Source: Pedobacter roseus
Lineage (GTDB): Bacteria > Bacteroidota > Bacteroidia > Sphingobacteriales > Sphingobacteriaceae
Length of the DNA: 64,000 nucleotides
Direction: 5' to 3'
NCBI RefSeq assembly: GCF_014395225.1
Contig: NZ_CP060723.1
Coordinates: forward strand, 4,836,001-4,900,000
Below the pieces are notes generated by a model, which ran no database searches, was not told where the DNA came from, and saw nothing but the letters and a program-made list of their open reading frames with translations. Positions within the stretch are counted from its first letter, which is position 1, and each line of letters begins with the position of its first letter. Shown in pieces: positions 1 to 7,921 of this stretch. Both the position numbers and the translations under genes were made by a program.

Positions 1-32
1 GATCTGCACTAAATTAACAATATGCTCAACTG

Positions 33-68
33 GCCTCCTTGCAATGCAATGGAGGCTTTTTTCTTTTT
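33..68 (+). terminator. Intrinsic terminator of a gene upstream of the window
   Basis: A 6-bp GC-rich stem (GCCTCC at 33-38 pairing with GGAGGC at 51-56) with a 12-nt loop is followed directly by a T-rich tract (57-68). This is a classic Rho-independent terminator for a plus-strand gene that ends before the window starts. Confidence 0.8.
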
Positions 69-205
69 AAGCTTGTAATTTTTACGTTGTTATTTGCAAA
101 TGCAGGATAATCGGTCTATTTTTAAACTAAAATATTAGTTATTTAGCTTTGCATGCAACATACATAGGAATTTTGCGTCAGCCTTTTAAACAAACATCTA
201 ATCCA

Positions 206-234
206 TCACATTTTTAGTCCAGTTCGTCACATTT
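206..234 (+). promoter_or_regulatory. Direct repeat of TCACATTT with 21-bp period upstream of the receptor gene
   Basis: TCACATTT occurs at 206-213 and again at 227-234, each preceded by a similar base context (CA and CG). The period is 21 bp, two helical turns. It lies 55-80 bp upstream of the outer-membrane protein start at 289. The geometry, paired roughly 9-bp direct repeats with about 12 bp between them, is that of LytTR-type response-regulator sites. This is a geometric inference only. Confidence 0.35.
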
Positions 235-288
235 ATTGATTCCATAAAAAAATAGCCGATAATTTTAGGTTCCTTATTTAATACCTAC

Positions 289-3063
289 ATGAAGAAACTC
301 CTACTTTCACTTGCCTTTAGCCTAATTATATTCAGCCTGTTTGCCCAAAAAAATGGAAGCATTACCGGGATATTAGCTGATAGCGCTAACCACAAAACCA
401 CTTTAAATTATTCGACTGTTTCAGTTTACAAAGTTGGCGACAGCGTATTAACAACCTATAAGCTGTCAGACGATAAAGGTGTTTTTAAAATCAATGGCCT
501 TGCCACGGGTGTAAAATACCGCATAGTGGTAACGGCATGGCAATATGGAACTTTTAGAAAAGAAGTAGAGCTAAGCGCAGCCAACCCGGCTTTAAACCTC
601 GGCACACTTTACCTTTCTACAAAAGCGAACGATTTAAATGAAGTGGTAATTTCAGCAGAGCGCCCGCCCGTAATTGTACGTAAAGATACCATTGAATTTA
701 ATGCAGAATCATTTAAAACCCTGCCATCAGCAGTGGTAGAAGATCTTTTGAAAAAATTACCCGGCGTTTCTATCGCTGCCGATGGTTCTATACAAGTTAA
801 TGGAAAATCGGTAAGTAAAATCCTGGTGGATGGGAAAGAATTTTTTGGCGGCGACCAACAGATTGCAACCAAAAACCTGCCTGCCAATATTATCGATAAA
901 GTGCAGGTAGTAGATGATAAACAGGCTAAAAGACGAGATCCGGATCTTACTGCAGCAGAAATCCCTCAGATTATCAATTTAAAACTGAAAAAAGCCATTA
1001 AAAAAGGTGCTTTTGGCAAATTATATGCTGGTGGAGGTTTAAAAGAACTTTATCAGGCCGGTGGATTGATGAACTTTTTCAGGGATACCACGCAGGTAAG
1101 TGTATTGGCTTATGGCAACAACATCAATCAGCCCGGTTTTAACCCCAATGATGTACAGCGTATCGGTGGATTTAACCGAAGCGGTGTAAACTCCATGATG
1201 ATGACCTCCGGAGGTTATTTCGAGTTCAACGGAATTAGTTTTGGCGGAAGTTATAATGGCGTTCAAACTTCATCGGGCGGTGGTTTTAATTTTAATACGA
1301 TCAACAAAAAAGGAATCAAATTTAATACGCAGTATTTCTTCGGAAAGTCCAACAACCTTTTGGAAAAACTTTCCAACACCAACCAAACCCTGGGCACAGA
1401 CCGATTAATTACCAACGCTAATGAAAATACCACTTCTCTTATTCTAAAGCACAATATTGGTGGGAAATTAGACTGGCAGATCGACTCTTTAACACAGCTC
1501 ACCATCGAGCCTGCAATTGTATTAAACTCCAATAATTCGATAAGTAAAGTTTATTCGGACAACAACAATGCAAATAACCAGTTGATTAATACGCTCGAAA
1601 ATTTGAATGATAGAAACAGTTCCGGTAATAAATATCAGTTAAGGGCCGATCTTAGTAAAGATTTTAAGAAAACAGGAAGATCATTTAATCTCGGCACCGA
1701 TATTTCTGCAAGCCCAAATCCGACTGTTAATTACAATAGAAGCAACAGTATTTTTTACCTTACTCCTTCTACATCAGAAATTGACCAGTTAAGGGACAAT
1801 ACAATCAATAATTTCAGGGCTTATATTTATACCAACTATACTGAACCCATTGGCAAAAAACTTAACTTTAAAGTAGATGTAAGTGGAAACATTATCAACA
1901 ACGAAAACGCATTAAATACTTTTTACCGCAATCCGGCCAATCAACTGTATGATATTGTGGTGCCTGATTTATCGCAAACAGTTAAACAGGCAGGATTTAA
2001 AACCAATACCAATATAAGTGTGAGGTATAAAATAACCAAAGATCTCTACATTCAACCTGGTATGGTACACAATTACATCTCGCTCAATAACCGTTTTACA
2101 AATGCGGCAGATATCGATCAGCGGTATAACTTTATCTGGCCAACATTCCAGTTTAAATACAAAATTTTCTCGTTCAACTATTCTGCAAGGTTTACAGAGC
2201 CTAATGTGAGTTATCTTCAGCCTGTGGCAGACAATACCAATGCATTTTACATCAGGAACGGAAATCCAAACTTGTTGCCTGCCCGAACGCAAGGCTTCAG
2301 TATGAATATGTATAAATACGACCCTAAAAGTATGATCAACTATAATTTATATGGATATGGCAATATTACAAAAAATGGTATCGTAAATGCCATAACAATA
2401 AACAATGGCGTTCAAACGGTCAATCCAATAAATATGAGCGGCCTTTATAACTTTAATGGCGGCGCCAATATTTCGAAAGACTTCAAAAAAGATAAAATCA
2501 GTTTGAAAGTGGGTTTAGGTTTTTGGGCCAATTTCGATCATACACCCGTTATTGTTAACAGTATACGTAGCAATGCCGATGTTTTCTATGTTGGACCAAA
2601 TGGCAGCCTAAGGTTAAACCTGAACGATAAAGTAGAAATCAATCAATCGTATTCAATCAATTTAAACCGCAGTAAATACGACGATAGTTTTTATACCAAT
2701 ATTAGCTACAACACCTATCAAAGTACATCTGAACTGATTGTCCGTTATCCAAAAAAACTGGTTTTCGAAACCAGCTATTCTTTAACCCTTAATGACCAAA
2801 AAATTGCAGGATATAACAATAATATTAAATTCTGGAATGCCGCGCTTACTTACCTATTTATGAAAAATGACAGGGCACAATTAAAATTTTCGGTAAACGA
2901 TATTTTACAGAGCAACGTACGCAGAAACATCCAGATCACGGGCAATAGCGTTATCGATACGCAAAGCAATAACCTGGGCAGATACGGCATGCTTACCCTT
3001 ACTTATAATATCCAAAATTTTGGACAGAAAGTGGGCGGAAGACAAACGTTTTTTAATTTTTAA
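289..3063 (+). CDS. TonB-dependent receptor-like outer-membrane beta-barrel protein
   Basis: A 924-residue outer-membrane protein. It starts with a Sec signal peptide (residues 1-20, ending FSLFAQ). A carboxypeptidase-regulatory-like beta-sandwich follows (about 23-110), then a plug-like segment (about 130-230, with VEDLLKKLPGV near 150 and ILVDGKEFFGG near 178). A long barrel rich in Asn, Tyr and alternating aromatics ends in a terminal Phe, as expected for BAM-dependent insertion. This matches the Bacteroidota 'outer membrane beta-barrel protein' family related to SusC receptors. No SusD partner is adjacent, so a nutrient cannot be assigned. It stands alone between a terminator and an inverted repeat. 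Confidence 0.88.
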   Translation: MKKLLLSLAFSLIIFSLFAQKNGSITGILADSANHKTTLNYSTVSVYKVGDSVLTTYKLSDDKGVFKINGLATGVKYRIVVTAWQYGTFRKEVELSAANPALNLGTLYLSTKANDLNEVVISAERPPVIVRKDTIEFNAESFKTLPSAVVEDLLKKLPGVSIAADGSIQVNGKSVSKILVDGKEFFGGDQQIATKNLPANIIDKVQVVDDKQAKRRDPDLTAAEIPQIINLKLKKAIKKGAFGKLYAGGGLKELYQAGGLMNFFRDTTQVSVLAYGNNINQPGFNPNDVQRIGGFNRSGVNSMMMTSGGYFEFNGISFGGSYNGVQTSSGGGFNFNTINKKGIKFNTQYFFGKSNNLLEKLSNTNQTLGTDRLITNANENTTSLILKHNIGGKLDWQIDSLTQLTIEPAIVLNSNNSISKVYSDNNNANNQLINTLENLNDRNSSGNKYQLRADLSKDFKKTGRSFNLGTDISASPNPTVNYNRSNSIFYLTPSTSEIDQLRDNTINNFRAYIYTNYTEPIGKKLNFKVDVSGNIINNENALNTFYRNPANQLYDIVVPDLSQTVKQAGFKTNTNISVRYKITKDLYIQPGMVHNYISLNNRFTNAADIDQRYNFIWPTFQFKYKIFSFNYSARFTEPNVSYLQPVADNTNAFYIRNGNPNLLPARTQGFSMNMYKYDPKSMINYNLYGYGNITKNGIVNAITINNGVQTVNPINMSGLYNFNGGANISKDFKKDKISLKVGLGFWANFDHTPVIVNSIRSNADVFYVGPNGSLRLNLNDKVEINQSYSINLNRSKYDDSFYTNISYNTYQSTSELIVRYPKKLVFETSYSLTLNDQKIAGYNNNIKFWNAALTYLFMKNDRAQLKFSVNDILQSNVRRNIQITGNSVIDTQSNNLGRYGMLTLTYNIQNFGQKVGGRQTFFNF

Positions 3064-3068
3064 TTTAC

Positions 3069-3131
3069 TGCGGTTTGTGTCCTCACAGACCGCAATTAGA
3101 GTTTAATAAATAATTTGTGAGGACACAAACC
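3069..3131. repeat. Inverted repeat with two mutually exclusive hairpins
   Basis: A perfect 16-bp inverted repeat (3072-3087 against 3116-3131, arm GGTTTGTGTCCTCACA) has a 28-nt spacer. The left arm can instead fold on itself: 3069-3079 pairs with 3084-3094 over 11 bp around a TCCT loop, with one G-T pair. It sits between two convergent genes, just after the receptor stop codon. It may act as a transcription end or be a mobile palindromic repeat; there is no T-run for a standard terminator. Confidence 0.7.
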
Positions 3132-3155
3132 ATGGGGAGACAGACCAGGAACTTC

Positions 3156-4160
3156 TTATTGAAAAATATCCGCGAGCAACTCGTAGGATCTTATTCGATC
3201 TTCAAAATGCTCGGTAATGGTAACAGCCATTAATTCATCTACATCATAATCAGCAGCTAGTTTGGTAAGCTGTTCTTTAATTACAGTTGGTGTACCGTAA
3301 ATCATCCGTTGTTTATTGGCTTTAATCTGCTCCAATTCCGCCTCGGTATAACTTACCCCTTTAATATCATCCCAGCCAACGGCAGGCAATCCTTTACCTT
3401 TTGCCAACTGTAAAAACCTGTAACTCATTAAAGCTTCCTGTTGTTTCACTTTTTCTTCATCTTCTGAACAGAAAACATGAAGTGCCACATTTTCAACAGG
3501 CATTGCCAGATCTGCCGAAGGCTTAAAATGCTCCCTGTAATATTGAACAGCCTGCGCACCGCCAATGGGATTAATGAAATGTGCAAAAGAAAATCCCATT
3601 CCAAAATGGGCCGAAAATAATGCACTTTGTCCGCTGCTGCTTAACAACCATTGTTGTGGAACGGTCTCTGAAATCGGAATAGCCTTTATTTTTGCCTGGA
3701 TGCCACCATCAGAAGTATCATGCAGGTAATGTTGTAATTCGCGCAACTGCTCTACAAAATCCTGTTCGCTCCAGTTATTTGATGGATTTAGCATCGAAGC
3801 CGTAATACGGTCGGTACCGGGTGCACGCCCCATTCCCAGATCAATGCGGTTGGGATGCATTACCTCCAATAAACGAAAACTCTCCGCAACTTTTAATGAG
3901 CTGTGGTTGGGAAGCATAATACCTCCAGAACCTATCCTCAAGGTTTTAGTGTGATTTGCCAAATGAGCAATTAAAATTTCAGGAGTAGAACCAGCCAAAC
4001 TGGTGGTATTATGATGCTCGGAAACCCAGAAACGGTGATAACCTAATCTTTCAGCTTCTTGTGCAAGTATAGTGGTTTCTTCAATGGCGCGGCGGGCAGT
4101 AACACCTTTGCGCACCGGCGACTGATCTAAAACGCTGAGTTTAATTTTCGTATTGCTCAT
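3156..4160 (-). CDS. LLM-class flavin-dependent oxidoreductase (luciferase-like monooxygenase)
   Basis: About 334 residues, a single TIM-barrel of the bacterial luciferase-like family. The N-terminus KIKLSVLDQSPV, the RFWVSEHHNT segment and the IRIGSGGIMLPNHSSLKVAE-type strand, followed by LGMGRAPGTD, are typical of the LLM group that uses reduced flavin. I chose the ATG at 4160 (MSNTK...) rather than the one five codons upstream, because the family begins with this strand. Substrate unknown. The methyltransferase upstream is on the same strand, but a 70-bp gap separates them and no functional link is evident. Confidence 0.88.
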   Translation of the reverse strand: MSNTKIKLSVLDQSPVRKGVTARRAIEETTILAQEAERLGYHRFWVSEHHNTTSLAGSTPEILIAHLANHTKTLRIGSGGIMLPNHSSLKVAESFRLLEVMHPNRIDLGMGRAPGTDRITASMLNPSNNWSEQDFVEQLRELQHYLHDTSDGGIQAKIKAIPISETVPQQWLLSSSGQSALFSAHFGMGFSFAHFINPIGGAQAVQYYREHFKPSADLAMPVENVALHVFCSEDEEKVKQQEALMSYRFLQLAKGKGLPAVGWDDIKGVSYTEAELEQIKANKQRMIYGTPTVIKEQLTKLAADYDVDELMAVTITEHFEDRIRSYELLADIFQ

Positions 4161-4233
4161 ATTCGTATAAAACAAATGTATGAGCCTGTTGATTTAAATC
4201 GGTGCTACAAAAAGTTTTATGACTTTTATATTA

Positions 4234-4917
4234 TTACGTTAAAGTCAATTTGACTAAATACTGATCTTCTCCATCATCAAAAATCAGTTCAGCATCCCAT
4301 CCTGTTTCCTTTGCAGTACGTTTGATGGTTTCTTCATCTATATAAATCCAGTTGAACCAGTTGCCTTTTTCGCCTTTATATTCGTACTGGTAAGATACTT
4401 CACCGTAATAATGATTTTCAGGTTTTGGCATATCTTCGTATAAATAAGCGATATCCGAAGAATCGAAAATTACCTGTCCGTTGGGATTGATGAGGTCTTT
4501 TAATTTGATCAGGAAATTTTTAAAGCCGGGCAAAGTCCCGGTTAAGCCAATACCATTCATCAGCATGATAATGGTATCGAATTTTTCCTGATAGGTAAAA
4601 ACATCCTGTACAAATGCTTTTTTTACGCCACGGTCTTTCATAATGTTTACCGCAGCTTCCGAAATATCAATGGCGGTAACATCAATATTAAAAGCCTGTA
4701 AAAGTAAGGCATGACTACCCACCCCTGCACCAATGTCTAACACTTTTCCACTGCATAAATGCAAAGCCTGAAGTTCTAACACCGGCATATCTTCATCATC
4801 ACGGAAGAAAAATTCTAAAGGCATTTCTTCAGCTTCTCCATAAGAATTATGCAACCAAAGGGCATCTGCCTCGCCCGTTCTGTAAATATCTGTTAGCGCT
4901 TTACCAAAAACATCCAT
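4234..4917 (-). CDS. Class I SAM-dependent methyltransferase
   Basis: A 227-residue protein with a Rossmann-fold methyltransferase core. Motif I is VLDIGAGVGSHALLL (about residues 55-69), motif II is VTAIDISEAA, and a motif IV-like FDTIIMLMNGIGLTG follows. The substrate cannot be read from the sequence. The N-terminal 50 residues (ALWLHNSYGEAEEMPLEFFF) resemble small-molecule methyltransferases of the UbiE/Tam type. It lies upstream of the luciferase-like gene on the same strand and is followed on its 5' side by a block of intergenic repeats. Confidence 0.85.
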   Translation of the reverse strand: MDVFGKALTDIYRTGEADALWLHNSYGEAEEMPLEFFFRDDEDMPVLELQALHLCSGKVLDIGAGVGSHALLLQAFNIDVTAIDISEAAVNIMKDRGVKKAFVQDVFTYQEKFDTIIMLMNGIGLTGTLPGFKNFLIKLKDLINPNGQVIFDSSDIAYLYEDMPKPENHYYGEVSYQYEYKGEKGNWFNWIYIDEETIKRTAKETGWDAELIFDDGEDQYLVKLTLT

Positions 4918-4978
4918 GGGGCAAAGATAGGGAAAATGGAAGATGGATGAGGTAAGATGGGAAATGGGATGATATGAT

Positions 4979-5160
4979 TGTCATCCTGAGGCAAAAATTA
5001 AGTTGTCATGCTGAGGCACGAAGCATCTGCAGACTCCAATAGAATAGTCGTCATCTCGACCGAAGCAACGCGAAGTGGAGAGATCTTTGTAATATGTTAT
5101 TGAAATCAAATTTAAAAGATTTCTTCCCGAATCTTCGAGATCGAAATGCCGATACTTCGA
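4979..5160. repeat. Cluster of dispersed TCATCCTGAGGC / TCATCTCGACCGAAG-type intergenic repeats
   Basis: The gap holds several related phrases in a row: GTCATCCTGAGGC at 4980, GTCATGCTGAGGCACGAAGC at 5005, and CGTCATCTCGACCGAAGC at 5050 running into GTGGAGAGATCTTTG. A partly inverted segment follows (AGATTTCTTCCCGAATCTTC near 5118). Related phrases occur at 7685, 29423, 45293, 49033 and 53650, so this is a window-wide dispersed family rather than a gene. Short open frames across it are not convincing. Confidence 0.75.
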
Positions 5161-5176
5161 TACCATCCCTGTTCAT

Positions 5177-5270
5177 CGGGATTTGTAATCCCGTCTAAAA
5201 AGCTAAGGATTTGTAATCCTTTTAAAATAAGATTGAAATCTGAAGAACACAGGCCCGGATTACAAATCCG
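5177..5270. repeat. Three REP-like hairpins of an ATTTGTAAT family
   Basis: Three short palindromes share a core: CGGGATTTGTAATCCCG at 5177-5193, AAGGATTTGTAATCCTT at 5205-5221, and CGGATTACAAATCCG at 5256-5270. The third is in the opposite orientation (loop ACA instead of TGT). The outer stem bases covary between copies, so pairing rather than sequence is conserved. Close spacing with an inverted member is what REP/BIME elements look like. They lie downstream of the beta-CASP hydrolase gene, which ends at 5285. Confidence 0.75.
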
Positions 5271-5284
5271 TACCAACATTATAA

Positions 5285-6688
5285 CTACTCCAGCTCAAAT
5301 ACCTGGTGGTATTCTGGTATGGCTACATGTTTAAAACCGTTATTTTTTAATCTACTAGCAAAATGTTGTTGTACTTCATATTCCCCATGAACCAGAAACA
5401 ATTGTTTTACTTTCGCCGGATCCTGGCAAGATAAAAAGTGCAACAAATCTTCGTAATCGCCATGCGCACTCATCGATTTAATCGATTGTACTTCAGCTTT
5501 CACTTCGTATTGATCACGGAAAATTTCTACTACTTTTTGTCCGGCGATTAACCTGCCACCAAGCGAATTTGGCTCACAATACCCCACCATTAAAATGGTA
5601 TTTTTCTGGTTACTGATATTATTCCGGATATGATGTTTTACGCGACCAGCCTCTGCCATGCCCGATGCCGAAATAATCACACATGGCCTTGGATCTTCAT
5701 TTAAGGCTTTCGATTCTTCTACACTCTCAATAAAACGCAGGCCCTTAAATCCGAACACATCACGATCTATCTTTAAGGTTTCTTTAACCCCATTATTATA
5801 TACTTCAGGATGATTTTTAAGGATTTCGGTCGCTTTTGATGATAAAGGGCTATCTACATAATAAGGAACATCAGGTAATTTACCTTTCAGTTCCAATCCG
5901 TTTAAAGCATAAAGCAGTTCCTGTGTACGACCTACGGCGAATGCAGGGATTATTACTTTACCTTTTTTTACTTTACAGGTATTGTTGATGATCTCCAAGA
6001 GCATGTTTTCGATCGGATCGAGGTCTTTATGCAACGAATCACCATAGGTAGATTCCATTAAAATATAATCGGCCTGATCAAATTGCTGGGGACTTTTTAA
6101 AAGCAGATCACCATAACGGCCAACATCGCCCGAAAAAGTAATCCGGCTCGGTTTGCCATTTTCAGTAATCGTAAGGTGGACGGCAGCACTACCCAAAATA
6201 TGACCGGCATCGGTAAATTTCAGGCGTATTCCATGTTCAATTTCAAAATCTTCTTCATACTCCACGATTTTCATCAGACTAAGTGTTTTGGTAACATCTT
6301 CTTCTGTGTAAAGTGCTTCTTCCATTTCTTCGCCATGGCGGAGGTGGCGGTTCGCATATTCAGTATCCTGCATCTGAATCTTTGCAGAATCCATCATCAG
6401 TATGCGGGCAAGATCCATAGTTGCCGATGTACAGAAAATTTTGCCTGCAAAACCTTCGGCAACCAATTTGGGCAATAAACCGCAATGATCAATATGGGCG
6501 TGTGATAAAACCAGGTAGGTAACTTTTTTGGCGTCGAAACCAAAGTAATCGTTTAATTTATCGGTAACATGGCCCATTCCTTGAAATAAGCCACAATCTA
6601 ATAATATCTGGGTACCGTTTTTTAAGGTAATAAGGTGCTTACTCCCGGTAACGGTACGGGCGGCACCATGAAAAGCAATGTTCATCAA
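5285..6688 (-). CDS. MBL-fold beta-CASP metallo-hydrolase (RNA-processing exonuclease family)
   Basis: A 467-residue cytoplasmic enzyme. The N-terminal metallo-beta-lactamase domain carries the HxHxDH zinc motif as SHAHIDHCGLL (H63, H65, D67, H68), with later metal ligands around GHILGSA and FSGDVGR. A beta-CASP insertion follows (ILMESTYGD, IIPAFAVGRTQELLY, IISASGMAEAGRV), and a C-terminal RMMBL segment ends KSMSAHGDYEDLL...LVHGE. The arrangement matches YsaB/CPSF73-like nucleases. The true RNA substrate is unknown. The start at 6688 gives MMNIAF; the second Met is equally possible. Confidence 0.9.
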   Translation of the reverse strand: MMNIAFHGAARTVTGSKHLITLKNGTQILLDCGLFQGMGHVTDKLNDYFGFDAKKVTYLVLSHAHIDHCGLLPKLVAEGFAGKIFCTSATMDLARILMMDSAKIQMQDTEYANRHLRHGEEMEEALYTEEDVTKTLSLMKIVEYEEDFEIEHGIRLKFTDAGHILGSAAVHLTITENGKPSRITFSGDVGRYGDLLLKSPQQFDQADYILMESTYGDSLHKDLDPIENMLLEIINNTCKVKKGKVIIPAFAVGRTQELLYALNGLELKGKLPDVPYYVDSPLSSKATEILKNHPEVYNNGVKETLKIDRDVFGFKGLRFIESVEESKALNEDPRPCVIISASGMAEAGRVKHHIRNNISNQKNTILMVGYCEPNSLGGRLIAGQKVVEIFRDQYEVKAEVQSIKSMSAHGDYEDLLHFLSCQDPAKVKQLFLVHGEYEVQQHFASRLKNNGFKHVAIPEYHQVFELE

Positions 6689-6706
6689 GATGGTGGTTAG
6701 AAAATA

Positions 6707-6736
6707 TTTAGAATAAAAATGCCGGATATTTCCGGC
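6707..6736 (-). terminator. Terminator of the YtxH gene
   Basis: On the minus strand GCCGGA (6736-6731) pairs with TCCGGC (6726-6721) around a 4-nt loop, followed by ATTTTTATT. It lies 13 bp past the YtxH stop codon and 19 bp before the beta-CASP start codon, so it probably separates the two genes. Confidence 0.7.
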
Positions 6737-6748
6737 ACTTCCAATTCT

Positions 6749-6976
6749 TTAAGCGTTTATTTCTGCTACTTTATCTTTAACCTTTTCTGCAACGCTTGTG
6801 GCTTTGTCTGCCAAACCTGCTAATTTATCTTTCGAAGCATCTAAAAGATCAGCAAAAAAATCTGATACCTTGCTTTTCAGATCGCTGGTAGAATCTGATG
6901 ATAATGCCAATGCGATGGTTGCACCAAGTGCTGCTCCGGCTAATACGCCTACTATAATTTTTGTCTCTTTTTTCAT
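6749..6976 (-). CDS. YtxH domain-containing small protein
   Basis: 75 residues. A glycine/alanine-rich membrane segment at 7-26 (IIVGVLAGAALGATIALALS) is followed by an amphipathic helix with Lys/Asp/Ala heptads (SKVSDFFADLLDASKDKLAG...KVKDKV). This is the YtxH layout seen in many Bacteroidota and Firmicutes stress-associated membrane proteins. The molecular function is unknown. It is divergent from the HAD gene, with an 80-bp shared upstream region. Confidence 0.85.
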   Translation of the reverse strand: MKKETKIIVGVLAGAALGATIALALSSDSTSDLKSKVSDFFADLLDASKDKLAGLADKATSVAEKVKDKVAEINA

Positions 6977-7055
6977 GATCTTAGTGATTTACTTATTAAA
7001 CATATTTAACCCACAGGTGTTTTTATTTTTTTCATCTTACAAAAACCAATCCACA

Positions 7056-7682
7056 ATGAAACGCATATTTTTTATAGATCTGGATAATACCATTTATTTT
7101 ACCAAACCGAACGAAGAACAGTTGATGGGCGAATTATACCGTTTCTTAGAAAGTCTGGATTTAGGGATTAGCAAAGAAGATTTTCAACTTGCCAAACAGG
7201 ATATGTTAAAAACGCCTTTTCTAAAAGTGGCGAAAAAATATGGTTTTAAGGAAGAGGTGATGCCCGAAGTGATTTCCTACCTCCATAACAGGGAAGTGAC
7301 CAAACCTTTAAAACCAAGCGAAGATTATCACTATATAAAAAGCCTGACCGGCCGGAAATTTATTGTAACTGCAGGTTTTCCAAAACAGCAGCAATCAAAA
7401 GTAAAAATGCTGGGCATTGCCGATGATTTTGAGGAAGTACATGTTGTTGACGTTTCTACTACCAATAAGAAGAAAACTTTTGAGATGTTGATCGATCAGC
7501 ATCACCTTAACAAAGCAGATATTTTAATTATTGGCGATGATGCCGAATCGGAAATTAAATTCGGACTGGAACTGGGGATCAGCACTTTTTTACTCGATCC
7601 CGATAACCTACATCCAAATGCCGAAAGCACTTTTAGAGGGAATGATTTGAGTAATTTGCATGCAGCAGCGGGGCAAGCTTAG
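7056..7682 (+). CDS. HAD-family hydrolase
   Basis: 209 residues from the ATG at 7056 (MKRIFFIDLDNT). Motif I is FIDLDNTIYF with the two catalytic aspartates (D8, D10). Motif II is in the FIVTAGFPKQQ strand, and motif IV is ILIIGDDAESEIKFG. The DLDNT variant and size resemble pyrimidine 5'-nucleotidase-type or phosphoglycolate-phosphatase-like HADs; substrate not assignable. An in-frame extension reaches 6798, but it overlaps the divergent YtxH gene and reads as non-coding, so I reject it. Confidence 0.85.
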   Translation: MKRIFFIDLDNTIYFTKPNEEQLMGELYRFLESLDLGISKEDFQLAKQDMLKTPFLKVAKKYGFKEEVMPEVISYLHNREVTKPLKPSEDYHYIKSLTGRKFIVTAGFPKQQQSKVKMLGIADDFEEVHVVDVSTTNKKKTFEMLIDQHHLNKADILIIGDDAESEIKFGLELGISTFLLDPDNLHPNAESTFRGNDLSNLHAAAGQA

Positions 7683-7684
7683 TT

Positions 7685-7731
7685 ACGTCATTTCGAGCGG
7701 AGTGCAACGTAGCCGAGAAATCTAGATATCG
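7685..7731. repeat. Dispersed CGTCATTTCGAGC-type repeat
   Basis: CGTCATTTCGAGCGGAGTGC at 7685 followed by CGTAGCCGAGAAATCTAG has the same layout as the repeats at 5050, 49033 and 29423. It begins three bases past the HAD stop codon. The remainder of the gap to 7921 shows no gene or hairpin that I can support. Confidence 0.65.
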
Positions 7732-7921
7732 AAACTAACTTATATAAATCCCTCCATTGCGCTGTACTCTAAGGATGAAGATCGTACCTAAATGTTATAA
7801 GGTGACTCAGGTGGTCAATATAAAATGAAATGGTTAAAAAATACTAAGACGGCTTTTTGTTATAACCACCTTAGAAATACTCATCAATAAAAAAGTCCCA
7901 ATTTTCATCGGACTTTCCATT

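Noticed and set aside
4981..5334. Small open frames over the repeat block
   Set aside because: Their sequence is fully explained by dispersed repeats and REP-like hairpins.
6798..7055. N-terminal extension of the HAD hydrolase
   Set aside because: It lies antisense over the YtxH gene and its residues do not match the family; the ATG at 7056 starts directly with the catalytic strand.
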